Assembly: GCA_018609945.1 (NCBI GenBank)
Contig: JAHENO010000216.1
Location: 1-11,044 of the forward strand
Length of the DNA stretch: 11,044 nucleotides
Source: Haloarculaceae archaeon
GTDB lineage: Archaea; Halobacteriota; Halobacteria; Halobacteriales; Haloarculaceae
Direction of reading: 5' to 3'
Every line of letters begins with the position of its first letter. The stretch's first letter is position 1. A program made the translations under genes and the position numbers. Shown here one piece after another: positions 1 to 7,290 of this stretch. A model generated the notes under the pieces. That model did not search any database. It was not told the origin of the DNA and saw nothing but the letters and a program-made list of their open reading frames with translations.

Positions 1-1
1 C

Positions 2-697
2 GTGGGACTCTCACACCTGGGTATGGCCGGAGTGACGGCGGCAGACTACCTCGTTAGCCACGTTGATTCCGAACAGGTCGGGCACGTATCGGCTCACAAT
101 TTCCCGGCCATCACGCCGTTTCAGAACGGGGAGCCGCGACACCCGACGCGCCTATACAACCTCGAGGGCACGGAGCTGTCGGTACTGCTCGGTGAACTGT
201 TCGTTCCGGTGTGGGCTGCTCACCCCTTCACGGACGCACTCATCGAGTGGGTGTCGTCCGCAGATGTCGAGGAGATTGCGGTTCTTCACGGCGTTCCGTT
301 CCCGCATGGACCGGAAGAACACGCTGTGTTCCACGTTGCGACCCCCGCGTATTGGGAACATCGCCTGGCCGACACCGACATCCAACCGCTCGGGGGCGGC
401 TTCCTCGACGGTGTGGTCGGAGAAATCGTGACCCAGGGACTCGACGAGGGCGCACCACCCGTCGGCGTATACATCACTCCGACCCATCCGCCGGGGCCCG
501 ATATTGACGCCTCACTCCTGTTATTGGACACCATCCAGAAGATCTACGGGTTCACTGTTGACGAAGAAGAGCTGCGAGCACGCTCGGAGGAACTGAAGCA
601 ATACTATCAGGAGCTAACCCAACGGATGGAGTCCCTGAGCGAAGGGGAACAGTCACTCGCAACGCGAGATTACCCCGAGGACACGATGTTCATGTGA
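2..697 (+). CDS. PAC2 (proteasome assembly chaperone-like) family protein, 5' partial
   Basis: The 231 visible residues resemble the PAC2/DUF75 family, named after a eukaryotic proteasome-assembly chaperone; the archaeal members have no firmly established role. Family-like features are the opening GLSHLGMAG turn followed by TAADYLV, the segment HNFPAITPFQNGEPRHPTRL, the GVPFPHGPEEHAVF stretch, and GGGFLDGVVGEI followed by VGVYITPTHPPGPD. The C-terminal 45 or so residues are charged and probably helical or coiled-coil, ending in the common PEDxMFM tail. The gene is almost certainly cut by the window edge: the GTG at position 2 reads better as an internal Val of the usual (V)VGLSHLGMAG strand than as a start, so roughly 15-25 residues are probably missing. 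It is cytoplasmic. The next gene starts 66 bp downstream in the same direction. Family assignment is fairly sure; function is not. Confidence 0.85.
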   Translation: MGLSHLGMAGVTAADYLVSHVDSEQVGHVSAHNFPAITPFQNGEPRHPTRLYNLEGTELSVLLGELFVPVWAAHPFTDALIEWVSSADVEEIAVLHGVPFPHGPEEHAVFHVATPAYWEHRLADTDIQPLGGGFLDGVVGEIVTQGLDEGAPPVGVYITPTHPPGPDIDASLLLLDTIQKIYGFTVDEEELRARSEELKQYYQELTQRMESLSEGEQSLATRDYPEDTMFM

Positions 698-720
698 GAA
701 CGAGGGGAGCGGCCGTCCCA

Positions 721-726
721 ATTTAA
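721..726 (+). promoter_or_regulatory. Candidate TATA box for the SDR gene
   Basis: ATTTAA is an AT-rich island in an otherwise GC-rich 66-bp gap. It lies 38-43 nt before the ATG at 764, which fits an archaeal TATA element with a short leader of about 10-15 nt. It is the only such box between the PAC2 stop and the SDR start. No transcript evidence is available. Confidence 0.4.
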
Positions 727-763
727 CCTCTCTCGCCCCCCATTGTTCTAGCGGTGTTCCACC

Positions 764-1529
764 ATGACACTACTCGACGGCCGGGGCCGTCATAACCGGC
801 GGAAGTTCAGGGATTGGCCGCGGCATCGCCCGTGAGTTCGCCGACCACGGGGCGCATGCTGTCGTTATCGCGGATATTCAAGAAGAACCGAAAGAGGGGG
901 GTTCTCCGACCCACGAACAGATCGAACGGGAAACGGACACGCAGTCGACGTTCGTGAACTGCGACGTCACGAACAGAGCGGACCTCGAAACAGCGGTTGA
1001 TACCACCGACGAGTTTGGTAGCGTCGACGTAATGGTCAACAACGCCGGGATTTGGTATCCGGATGACTTCCTCGAGGTCATCGAAGACGAGTACCGACAG
1101 CTGATAGCCGTCAATCTCGAGGGTGCGTACTTCGGGTCCCAAACCGCCGCACGTCGAATGATCGAACACGACGGTGGGAGCATCATCAACATCTCGAGCA
1201 TCGCTGGCCTCTTCGGGAACGGGAACTGGCCGACCTATTCGGCGTCGAAGGGCGGATTGACCATGCTTACCTACTCGCTGGCACACAGGCTGGCTGATGA
1301 TGGAATCCGAGTGAACGCCATCCACCCGGGCAGTATCGAGACGAAAATCGCCGGCGATCAAGCGATCAGTCCGGAACAGGTCGCAGCAATGCTCGAAGAG
1401 ACCCCTCTCGGACGGTACGGGCAGCCCGAGGAAATCGGTGGAGCTGCGGTCTTTCTTGTGAGCGAGTTGGCGAGTTACGTGACTGGCGAATCACTCGTCG
1501 TCGACGGGGGCTGGACCAGCTGGCGGTGA
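764..1529 (+). pseudogene. SDR family NAD(P)-dependent oxidoreductase, frameshifted near the start
   Basis: This is a classical short-chain dehydrogenase/reductase, about 255 residues if repaired, reducing or oxidising an unidentified carbonyl/alcohol with NAD(P)(H). In frame from 786 it has the TGGSSGIG cofactor loop, a DVT motif binding the adenine ring, VNNAG, the catalytic Ser in INISSIAG, YSASKGG with the catalytic Tyr and Lys, and the SDR C-terminus YVTGESLVVDGGW. The only ATG at the expected place (764) begins MTLLDGR in another frame; the frames part at 782-786, where CGG, one G, then GCC replaces the usual xAVITGG join. The main frame is closed by a TGA at 765-767 and has no start codon until a GTG at 954, past the cofactor loop. 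A two-base deletion, or one extra base, would explain it. Everything downstream is intact, so the lesion is recent or a sequencing error. It converges on the ATPase with a 42-bp gap. Confidence 0.75.
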
Positions 1530-1571
1530 CATACATCCAAACGATCCAATAGACAGAATGCTACTTGCGTT

Positions 1572-4274
1572 TCATTCTCTCTCGGAGTCGGTAGGGTGAC
1601 GAAGTCTCCAGCTCACCTTGTGAAGTTCCATCGCCGCCGCCAGAATCAGGGCGATTCCAGCGAGGGTGACCCATACATCGATATCGACGGGTGCTGTCCC
1701 GAGCACGAACTGTGCAGGGGGAAAGTAGAGCGCGCCGAGGTGAATCAGGAAGGCCCCCGCAGCACCGACGAGGAGAATCGGGCTCTTCCACGGCGGCATC
1801 CGGAAGATAGTCCGGGTTTCTGAACGCGTGTTCCCCAAGTGGACGTTCTCGAACAGCACCATCAGGAGCAGCAGTGCGTTCCGTGCCGCGGACACCTCCC
1901 ACCCGGCGTCGAGGAGCCACCGGAAGGTGAGGAGGCCGGTAATTCCCATCACGATGGCGGCAACGACCGTCCGTTCGACCATGAGTTGGTTGAAGATGCG
2001 TTCGGCCGGGGAACGGGGCGGGCGCTCAAGGACGTCGTCTTCCTTCGGTTCGAACGCGAGCGCGACGTCCTGGATGCCGTTTGTGACGAGGTTCAGCCAG
2101 AGGAGTTGGACAGGCAATAGCGGAAGTGGTACTCCTGCGGCGAGACTGAGCAGGACGAGCACGACCTCCGCGGCCCCGGTCGAGACCAGCAGATAGATCA
2201 CCTTCCGGATGTTGTCGTATGCGACCCGGCCCTGCTCGATTCCGGCGACGATCGTCGCGAAATTGTCGTCTGAAATGATGAGCTCGGCTGCATCCCGGGC
2301 CACATCGGTGCCCTCCTGCCCCATCGCAATCCCAATGTTCGCAATGCGAAGCGCAGGGGCGTCGTTGACCCCGTCGCCCGTGACGGCAACGAAGTGGCCC
2401 GCCTCTTGCGCGGCGCTCACGATATCGAGCTTCTGATCCGGAGAGACACGGGCGAAGACGCGGGTCCGTTCGACCGCAGCAGCGAGTTCCGCTGGCGTGA
2501 AGTCAGCGAGGTCAGCACCCGTCAGGACTTCCTCACGACTGGATGCTAACCCGAGTTCACGGGCGATCGAAAGCGCGGTCTCCGGATGATCGCCGGTCAC
2601 CATCGAGACAGAGATTCCCGCCTGCTGTGCGGACGCAATCGCGTCTTTTACACCGGGTCGGAGCGGGTCGACCATCCCGACGAACCCGAGAAACGTCAGC
2701 CCCGTCGGATCAGGTGGCACCTCCTCGGCGGTGATATCTGTATCAAACGTGCCCTCGGCAAGCGCGAGCACGCGATAGCCCTGTTTCGCCATCTCCGTGG
2801 CCCTGTCAAGCACCTCTCGGCGAGTTCCATCATCGGACCACGTACACATCTCCAGAACTCGCTCGGGTGCTCCCTTGGCGAAGACGCGTGTCTCGCCGTC
2901 GGTAGTATGGAACGTCGCAGCGAATCGGCGTTCCGGTTCGAACGGGATCTGATTGGTCTGCGGGGCGGCAGCGAGTTCGGATTGGCGATCACGGCCCGCT
3001 TTTCGAGCGAACGACAGGAGCGCAACATCGGTCGGATCACCGCTCCACGTCCACTCCCCGTCACGTCGATGAATACTCCCCTCGTTACACAGTGCGGCGG
3101 CCCGGGCAAGGCGAGCGAGATCGTCCGCCACATCCGGATCGGGCTGGCCCCCGTCCTGCAGGACCGTCCCGTTAGGGGTGTATCCAGCACCGGTCACCTC
3201 CAGCGTCGTTCCATCCGGGAGTCGGAGCTTCCGAACGGTCAGTTCGTTCTCGGTCAGTGTGCCCGTCTTGTCCGTGGCAATCATCGTACAACTTCCCAAG
3301 CCCTCGACAGCGACGAGCTGACGAACGATGACGCCGACCCGTACCATCCGGTTGGTCGCGACGCCGAGCGCGACTGTCATGGCGACTGGTAGCCCCTCGG
3401 GGATCGCAGACACAGCGAGGGCCACAGCAAACAGGAACATCTCGACGGCGCCGAAGCCACGGACGAAAATACCCAGCAGCGCAGCGACGATCGCCGCAAA
3501 AAGAACCACGACGGCGACGAGCCGGGTGAATCGCTCCATCCGGACCACCAGTGGTGGGTTGCCGCCCTCGACGGCCGACACGTCGCGAGCGAGACGGCCG
3601 ATCACCGTCTCGGAGCCGGTTTCGACGACGAGACCACGTCCACGTCCCCGGGTGACGGTTGTGCCAGCGAAGGCCATGTTACGCCGATCCCCGAGTGGGG
3701 CATTTTCCTCACCCCGCCAATCGGGGTCTTTCAGGACCGGAGCAGATTCGCCGGTCAACGCCGATTCGTCGACTTCGAGGTTCGTCCCCGACGTCAATCG
3801 GATATCCGCAGGGACCCGGTCGCCCGACTCCAGCAGAACCACATCGCCGGGGACGATATCTTCGCCATCGATATCGACCGTCTCGCCGTCGCGGATGACT
3901 GTTCCTCTGGTTCGAAGCAACTGCTGCAAGGCACGACTGCTCCGTTCAGCCTGGAACTCCTGTGTCCCGCCGATAATCGCGTTGACGACCAGGACGAGCG
4001 TAATAAACCCCGCATCCGTAGTTTCCCCGACAGCGATGGAGATGATCGCCGCCACACCGAGAATGTAGATAAACGGACTCCGAAACTGCCGAAGGAAGAT
4101 GAGCCACGCTGGGGTTGGCTCCTTTTGTGGGAGCCGATTCGGGCCGTATTCCGCCCGCCTGGCTGCGGCTTCCTCCGAGGAGAGTCCCGAGCTGTCACCC
4201 GCTAATCGAGAGTATACCGCCTCGAGGGGCTCCGTGTGCCATGAGGTATCCTCCTCAGTGGCGGCGGCAGTCAT
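1572..4274 (-). CDS. P-type (P2-like, HAD family) cation-transporting ATPase
   Basis: A complete 900-residue membrane pump that uses ATP to move a cation; the ion is not certain. In order: an N-terminal cation-ATPase domain with the GPNRLP motif (residues 1-60), two helices (about 66-105), the actuator domain with TGES at 174-177, two helices with IPEGLP in M4 (292-296), the phosphorylation domain with DKTGT (Asp335), the nucleotide-binding domain with FAKGAPE (about 465-471), the hinge GDGVNDAP (633-640), and about six C-terminal helices. No N-terminal heavy-metal (CxxC) domain exists, and PEGLP rather than CPx excludes a Cu/Zn pump. M5 Glu703 and M8 Glu809 align with SERCA Ca2+ ligands, but M6 reads NLVTNG where SERCA has NLVTDG, so Ca2+ specificity is doubtful. 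Start: ATG at 4274 is preferred over a TTG two codons upstream. It is divergent from an SDR remnant and convergent with the frameshifted SDR. Confidence 0.93.
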   Translation of the reverse strand: MTAAATEEDTSWHTEPLEAVYSRLAGDSSGLSSEEAAARRAEYGPNRLPQKEPTPAWLIFLRQFRSPFIYILGVAAIISIAVGETTDAGFITLVLVVNAIIGGTQEFQAERSSRALQQLLRTRGTVIRDGETVDIDGEDIVPGDVVLLESGDRVPADIRLTSGTNLEVDESALTGESAPVLKDPDWRGEENAPLGDRRNMAFAGTTVTRGRGRGLVVETGSETVIGRLARDVSAVEGGNPPLVVRMERFTRLVAVVVLFAAIVAALLGIFVRGFGAVEMFLFAVALAVSAIPEGLPVAMTVALGVATNRMVRVGVIVRQLVAVEGLGSCTMIATDKTGTLTENELTVRKLRLPDGTTLEVTGAGYTPNGTVLQDGGQPDPDVADDLARLARAAALCNEGSIHRRDGEWTWSGDPTDVALLSFARKAGRDRQSELAAAPQTNQIPFEPERRFAATFHTTDGETRVFAKGAPERVLEMCTWSDDGTRREVLDRATEMAKQGYRVLALAEGTFDTDITAEEVPPDPTGLTFLGFVGMVDPLRPGVKDAIASAQQAGISVSMVTGDHPETALSIARELGLASSREEVLTGADLADFTPAELAAAVERTRVFARVSPDQKLDIVSAAQEAGHFVAVTGDGVNDAPALRIANIGIAMGQEGTDVARDAAELIISDDNFATIVAGIEQGRVAYDNIRKVIYLLVSTGAAEVVLVLLSLAAGVPLPLLPVQLLWLNLVTNGIQDVALAFEPKEDDVLERPPRSPAERIFNQLMVERTVVAAIVMGITGLLTFRWLLDAGWEVSAARNALLLLMVLFENVHLGNTRSETRTIFRMPPWKSPILLVGAAGAFLIHLGALYFPPAQFVLGTAPVDIDVWVTLAGIALILAAAMELHKVSWRLRHPTDSERE

Positions 4275-4312
4275 ATTCAAATCTCTTGCGTTTTGATAAC
4301 ACTGGACAACAG

Positions 4313-4318
4313 TATATG
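4313..4318 (-). promoter_or_regulatory. Candidate TATA box for the P-type ATPase
   Basis: On the minus strand this reads CATATA within GCATATACTG, about 40 nt before the ATPase ATG at 4274. That spacing suits an archaeal TATA element with a leader of some 15 nt. It overlaps the beginning of the divergent SDR remnant. Support is position and base composition only. Confidence 0.35.
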
Positions 4319-4325
4319 CGTTCGT

Positions 4326-4590
4326 GTGCTCGACGACAGAATCGCAAGCGTCACGAGCGGTTCGACGGGCATCGGGAAAGCGATCGCCAAAAAGTATCTC
4401 GAGTACGGTACGGAGGCCGTCAGCGAATCACTCAGAAGAAGCTGGCCGCGAGACGGCTGCGGAGCTGGGCTGTGACTTCCAGCAGTGCGACGTATCCGAT
4501 TACGAGCCGGTCCAGCATCTCGTCGAGAGCACGATTGACAAGTACGGCCGGCTGGATGCCATGGTGACCAATGCGGGAATCAGGCGGGCC
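4326..4590 (+). pseudogene. Remnant of a second SDR oxidoreductase gene
   Basis: Two frames together spell the N-terminal third of a short-chain dehydrogenase. Frame one, possibly from the GTG at 4326, reads VLDDRIASVTSGSTGIGKAI, the cofactor-binding start (normally VTGGSTGIG), then KKYLEYG. After a frameshift at about 4400-4440, frame two reads GRETAAELGCDFQQCDVSDY, then VESTIDKYGRLDAMVTNAGI, which is the DVS motif and the NNAG-type motif. Beyond about 4590 all SDR similarity stops: there is no catalytic Ser-Tyr-Lys and no C-terminus in any frame. It therefore lacks the active site and is a dead fragment of a gene originally about 250 codons long. It differs in sequence from the SDR at 764-1529, so it is not a simple duplicate. 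It lies back-to-back with the ATPase, overlapping that gene's probable promoter. Confidence 0.75.
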
Positions 4591-4858
4591 GCCAGAAGTT
4601 GGCCCACAGCCGTCGCCGCTCTCCACAATGCCATGCTCCAAAGTCAACATCGTCGCATCCGGGGTGCGTAGATTTTACTTGACGGTGTTCGCAGGGCCGC
4701 CGATGGGCGAGATAGCGGTCGAGCGGTTCGTCGCCGCCAACCCCCCCGAGAGTGCAACGCGGCTGACCGACGGCCGGACGTGACGCTGGCCAGTGCGTCG
4801 ATAACCCCGCCGATAGCACGTTCTCGGCCGAGAGCAGATTCTCGTCCGGTTGCAGTTC
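4591..4858. other. Gene-free stretch between the SDR remnant and the DUF5815-like gene
   Basis: No reading frame here resembles a known protein on either strand. A plus-strand frame ending near 4783 contains GEIAVERFVAANPP, which looks protein-like in composition but matches nothing I recognise and has no credible start. Base composition changes around here from the moderately GC-rich left block to the very GC-rich right block, so it is a plausible junction. It contains a 12-bp perfect palindrome at 4822-4833. No tRNA, insertion-sequence end or attachment-site duplication is evident. Confidence 0.5.
4822..4833. repeat. 12-bp perfect palindrome TCTCGGCCGAGA
   Basis: A perfect self-complementary 12-mer located 26 bp past the stop codon of the minus-strand DUF5815-like gene. 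It could help form the 3' end of that transcript, but no T-run follows on the minus strand, so it is not a convincing archaeal terminator. It may equally be chance in GC-rich DNA. Confidence 0.35.
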
Positions 4859-5392
4859 CTAGATAGCCGTGTCGTGTTCGTCCTCGAAGTCCCGCTCCTC
4901 CCGGTACTGGTCGACGAAGGCCTCGACGTCGAACTCCTGCATCCGCTGTTCGAACTCGGACATCGCCGACCCGTCCTCGGCGTGGCTGACGGCGTGTTCC
5001 ATGAGTTCGACGACCAGTTCCACCACCACCTCGTGGAGGCGCCGCGAGTCGAAGTCCGCGACCCACACGAGCGCGTAGCCGACCTGGCCGTCCTCGGAGC
5101 AGTCGGTGCTGGCGACCGTCTCGGGGAACTCCTCGGCCACCATCGCCATGAGGTGCGGGGTGGTGAACTCCCCGAACTCGTCGTCGGTGTCGATTGTCTC
5201 CCGGAGCACGTCGACCAGGAATTCGGGGACGAACCGCGCGAGCGGGTGGGCGTCCATCACGACGGCGTGGCGGGACCCGCAGTCACACGCGAACTCCCGC
5301 AATCCCAGATCGAGCGAGCGGGCGCTGACGGTCTCCCCGCAGGGGAGTTCGAGAACGTGGCTCGGGCCGCCCGGAACCCCCGGCTGTGCCAT
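4859..5392 (-). CDS. DUF5815-like haloarchaeal protein
   Basis: A 177-residue acidic, probably cytoplasmic protein that I match to the haloarchaeal family DUF5815 from its opening (MAQPGVPGG, then LELPCGETVSARS) and overall plan; the function is unknown. Visible features are Cys18 in LPCGE, a CDC pair at Cys36 and Cys38 (FACDCGSRHAVVMD), and Cys98. The first three resemble a small beta-hairpin metal site. A long helical C-terminal part rich in Glu, Asp and Val follows (about 115-175), ending EDEHDTAI. No signal peptide or membrane segment is seen. The ATG at 5392 is chosen because the reading frame upstream (to 5635) turns Arg/Pro-rich, unlike a haloarchaeal protein, and overlaps the divergent gene; a TATA-like box also sits 24-29 nt before this ATG. 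It is divergent from the DJ-1/PfpI gene with an 86-bp gap. Confidence 0.8.
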   Translation of the reverse strand: MAQPGVPGGPSHVLELPCGETVSARSLDLGLREFACDCGSRHAVVMDAHPLARFVPEFLVDVLRETIDTDDEFGEFTTPHLMAMVAEEFPETVASTDCSEDGQVGYALVWVADFDSRRLHEVVVELVVELMEHAVSHAEDGSAMSEFEQRMQEFDVEAFVDQYREERDFEDEHDTAI

Positions 5393-5415
5393 ACCCGCCG
5401 TACGGCCGGGCGGCC

Positions 5416-5421
5416 GATAAA
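5416..5421 (-). promoter_or_regulatory. TATA-like box for the DUF5815-like gene
   Basis: The minus strand reads TTTATC within GTCTTTATCGG, an AT-rich hexamer in very GC-rich DNA. It lies 24-29 nt upstream of the ATG at 5392, the spacing expected for a leaderless haloarchaeal transcript. Confidence 0.5.
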
Positions 5422-5450
5422 GACCGCGACTTCCCCTGGGACCGGCAGGC

Positions 5451-5457
5451 GTTTGAC
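5451..5457 (+). promoter_or_regulatory. Weak TATA-like element for the DJ-1/PfpI gene
   Basis: GTTTGAC is the only AT-leaning heptamer before the ATG at 5479 and sits 22-28 nt upstream, consistent with leaderless transcription. The match to a haloarchaeal TATA consensus is poor. Confidence 0.25.
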
Positions 5458-5478
5458 AGTCCGACGCGATGGGAGGGT

Positions 5479-6090
5479 ATGGGCTTCTCACACGCATCGA
5501 TACTGCTGTTCGACGGCTTCGAATCGCTGGACGCCTTCGGTCCGTACGAGGTGCTCGCGGTCGGGGCAGCCCAGGGACCCGACTACGAGGTGTCGCTGAC
5601 CACGGCAGCGCCGGCCGAGACGGTCCGGTCGGCACACGGCGCCACGGTCGTCCCCGACGGGACCGTCGCGGAGGCGGACCCGGACCTGCTGGTCGTCCCC
5701 GGCGGCGGATGGAACGACCGCGCCGAGGCGAGCGCGTGGGCCGAGGCCCAGCGGGGCACCATCCCGGACCTGCTGGCCGAACGGGCGGCCGAGACGACGA
5801 TCGCCGGCGTCTGCACCGGCGGGATGCTCGTCGCCCGCGCCGGCCTGCTCGACGGCCGGCCGGCGGTCACCCACCACGGCGCGCTCGCGGACCTGCGCGA
5901 GACCGACGCCGAGGTGGTCGACGCCCGCGTCGTCGACGCCGGCGCCGTCGTGACGGCCGGCGGCATCACCGCCGGGATCGACCTGGGGCTGTACCTGCTG
6001 GAGCGGGAGTTCGGACCGGACCTGGCCGGGTCGGTCGCCGACCACCTGGAATACGAGCGCCGCGGTCCCGTCTACGTCGCCGAGGAGTGA
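5479..6090 (+). CDS. DJ-1/PfpI family protein
   Basis: A 203-residue cytoplasmic protein of the DJ-1/PfpI (ThiJ) superfamily, a flavodoxin-like fold covering deglycase/glyoxalase-like enzymes, isonitrile hydratases and the sensory halves of some regulators. Evidence: the first strand ILLFDGFESLDAFGPYEVL with the conserved Glu24; VVPGGGW at about 72-78, a typical glycine turn; the nucleophile elbow GVCTGGMLVA with Cys112; then AGLLDGRPAVTHHG, and VVTAGGITAGIDLGLYLLE at 158-174. This arrangement resembles isonitrile-hydratase/AraC-sensor-type members more than the DJ-1 proteins, but there is no HTH domain and the length suits a stand-alone enzyme. The substrate is unknown. Start: ATG at 5479 places the MGFSHASILLFDG strand at the N-terminus; the upstream frame is low-complexity and overlaps the divergent promoter. 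Its TGA is immediately followed by the stop of the convergent phosphate transporter. Confidence 0.9.
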   Translation: MGFSHASILLFDGFESLDAFGPYEVLAVGAAQGPDYEVSLTTAAPAETVRSAHGATVVPDGTVAEADPDLLVVPGGGWNDRAEASAWAEAQRGTIPDLLAERAAETTIAGVCTGGMLVARAGLLDGRPAVTHHGALADLRETDAEVVDARVVDAGAVVTAGGITAGIDLGLYLLEREFGPDLAGSVADHLEYERRGPVYVAEE

Positions 6091-7269
6091 TCACAGCACC
6101 GACGTGACAGCTACGAACGCGCCGTAACTGACCAGCAGAGCGACCGCGAGCGACCCGACCCACGCCAGCACCGTGTATGCCATCTTCGCGCCCGAGACCT
6201 CGCCGCCGCCGGCGGCGTAGCCGCTCCCGAGGATGGCCGAGACGATGATCTCGTTGAACGAGACCGGAATGCCGAAGAAGACAGCAGTCTGGGCGATTGC
6301 GAAGGAGGGAATGAGGGCCGCGATGGACCGGCGCGGTCCCAGCGAGGAGTAATCCTGCGAGAGAGCCTTGATCATCCGCGGGGCGCCGGTCCAGGACCCG
6401 ATCAGGAGGCCGAGGCCGCCTCCCACCAGCAGCGCGGCGAGCGGGATGCCGACCGATCCCGAGAGCGGGAGGAGGGGACCAATGGCGAGGCCGACCTGGC
6501 TGCCGCCGGCCGAGAAGGCGACCAGCCCGCCCAGCGCGAGCAGGAAGTGGCGCTGGCCGCGGGCGGGGTCGTCGGCCATGTCCCAGGCGAGCGCGAGCGC
6601 GACGACGGCAGCGACGGCCAGCGAGACGCCAGCGTGGACGGCGATTCCCCCGCCGACGCGGGCGACGATGGCCTGGGCGAGCGAGAGTTGCTCGCCCGGC
6701 GGCCCGAGGACGACGAAACTGATGTTGGCGAGCAGGAGGCCGACCGCACCTGCGAGCAGCGGCACGGTGACGCGTTCGGTGACCCGCTCGGACCGGAGAA
6801 AGCGCGCGGTGGCGTAGGCGACGCCGCCGCCGACGAAGGGCGTGAGCACCCACAGCGCGGCGATCTGGCGGTATTTCCCCCACGCGGGATCGCCGCCGAG
6901 CGCGAGGCCGACGCCGATGACCGCGCCGGTGACCGTGAAGGCGGTCGCGATGGGGTAGCCGGCGAACACGCCGACCGCGACCAGCACCGCCGCCGTCACC
7001 AGGGCGACGATGGCGGCCGTCGGGGAGATCGTGACACTGCCGATGAGTTCCTCCCCGACGGCTTCCGTGACGTTGGCTCCCTGGAGGACCGCTCCCAGCA
7101 GGCCGAGGATGCCGACGTAGAAGCCGGCGCGCATCACGGAGATGGCGTTTGCCCCCACCGCCGGGGCGAACGGCGTCGACCCCGAGGACCCCGCCCCGAT
7201 CGCCCACGCCATGAAGAGGCTCGCGGCCGCCGCGACGACCAGCAATCCGAGCGTTCCCGAAGCGACCAT
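6091..7269 (-). CDS. Inorganic phosphate transporter, PiT family
   Basis: A 392-residue polytopic membrane protein, about ten helices, of the PiT (PF01384) family, which imports phosphate coupled to cations. Both PiT half-repeats are visible: AVGANAISVMRAGFYVGILG near residue 37, and GEVSGAKMAYTVLAWVGSLA near the C-terminus; each half also has the re-entrant motif, here YPIATAFTVTGAVIGVGLAL and FGIPVSFNEIIVSAILGSG. These replace the PxSTTH form found in textbook PiT proteins, a divergence I associate with a haloarchaeal subgroup annotated as phosphate transporters. The N-terminus MAWAIGAGSSGSTPFAPAVG is characteristic of that subgroup. ATG at 7269 is used; a TATA box embedded in a palindrome lies 22-35 nt before it, suggesting its own regulated leaderless promoter. 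Three minus-strand genes lie upstream; the DJ-1/PfpI gene converges with no gap. Confidence 0.88.
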   Translation of the reverse strand: MVASGTLGLLVVAAAASLFMAWAIGAGSSGSTPFAPAVGANAISVMRAGFYVGILGLLGAVLQGANVTEAVGEELIGSVTISPTAAIVALVTAAVLVAVGVFAGYPIATAFTVTGAVIGVGLALGGDPAWGKYRQIAALWVLTPFVGGGVAYATARFLRSERVTERVTVPLLAGAVGLLLANISFVVLGPPGEQLSLAQAIVARVGGGIAVHAGVSLAVAAVVALALAWDMADDPARGQRHFLLALGGLVAFSAGGSQVGLAIGPLLPLSGSVGIPLAALLVGGGLGLLIGSWTGAPRMIKALSQDYSSLGPRRSIAALIPSFAIAQTAVFFGIPVSFNEIIVSAILGSGYAAGGGEVSGAKMAYTVLAWVGSLAVALLVSYGAFVAVTSVL

Positions 7270-7290
7270 TCACCCCGAGGTACAGGTGCG

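Noticed and set aside
2586..3392. 268-codon plus-strand open frame inside the ATPase
   Set aside because: It lies wholly opposite the well-supported ATPase, has Arg/Ser/Gly-rich composition unlike haloarchaeal proteins, and shows no motif.
764..4590. SDR genes on both sides of the ATPase as a direct-repeat duplication or transposon ends
   Set aside because: The two SDR sequences belong to different subgroups and I saw no matching nucleotide repeat or terminal inverted repeat bounding the cassette.
4571..4783. 70-codon plus-strand frame with GEIAVERFVAANPP
   Set aside because: No credible start, promoter or recognisable family; it may be a fragment of something, but I cannot support a gene.
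5393..5635. N-terminal extension of the DUF5815-like gene to an ATG at 5635
   Set aside because: The extension is Arg/Pro-rich, overlaps the divergent DJ-1/PfpI coding region and would place the TATA-like box at 5416-5421 inside the gene.
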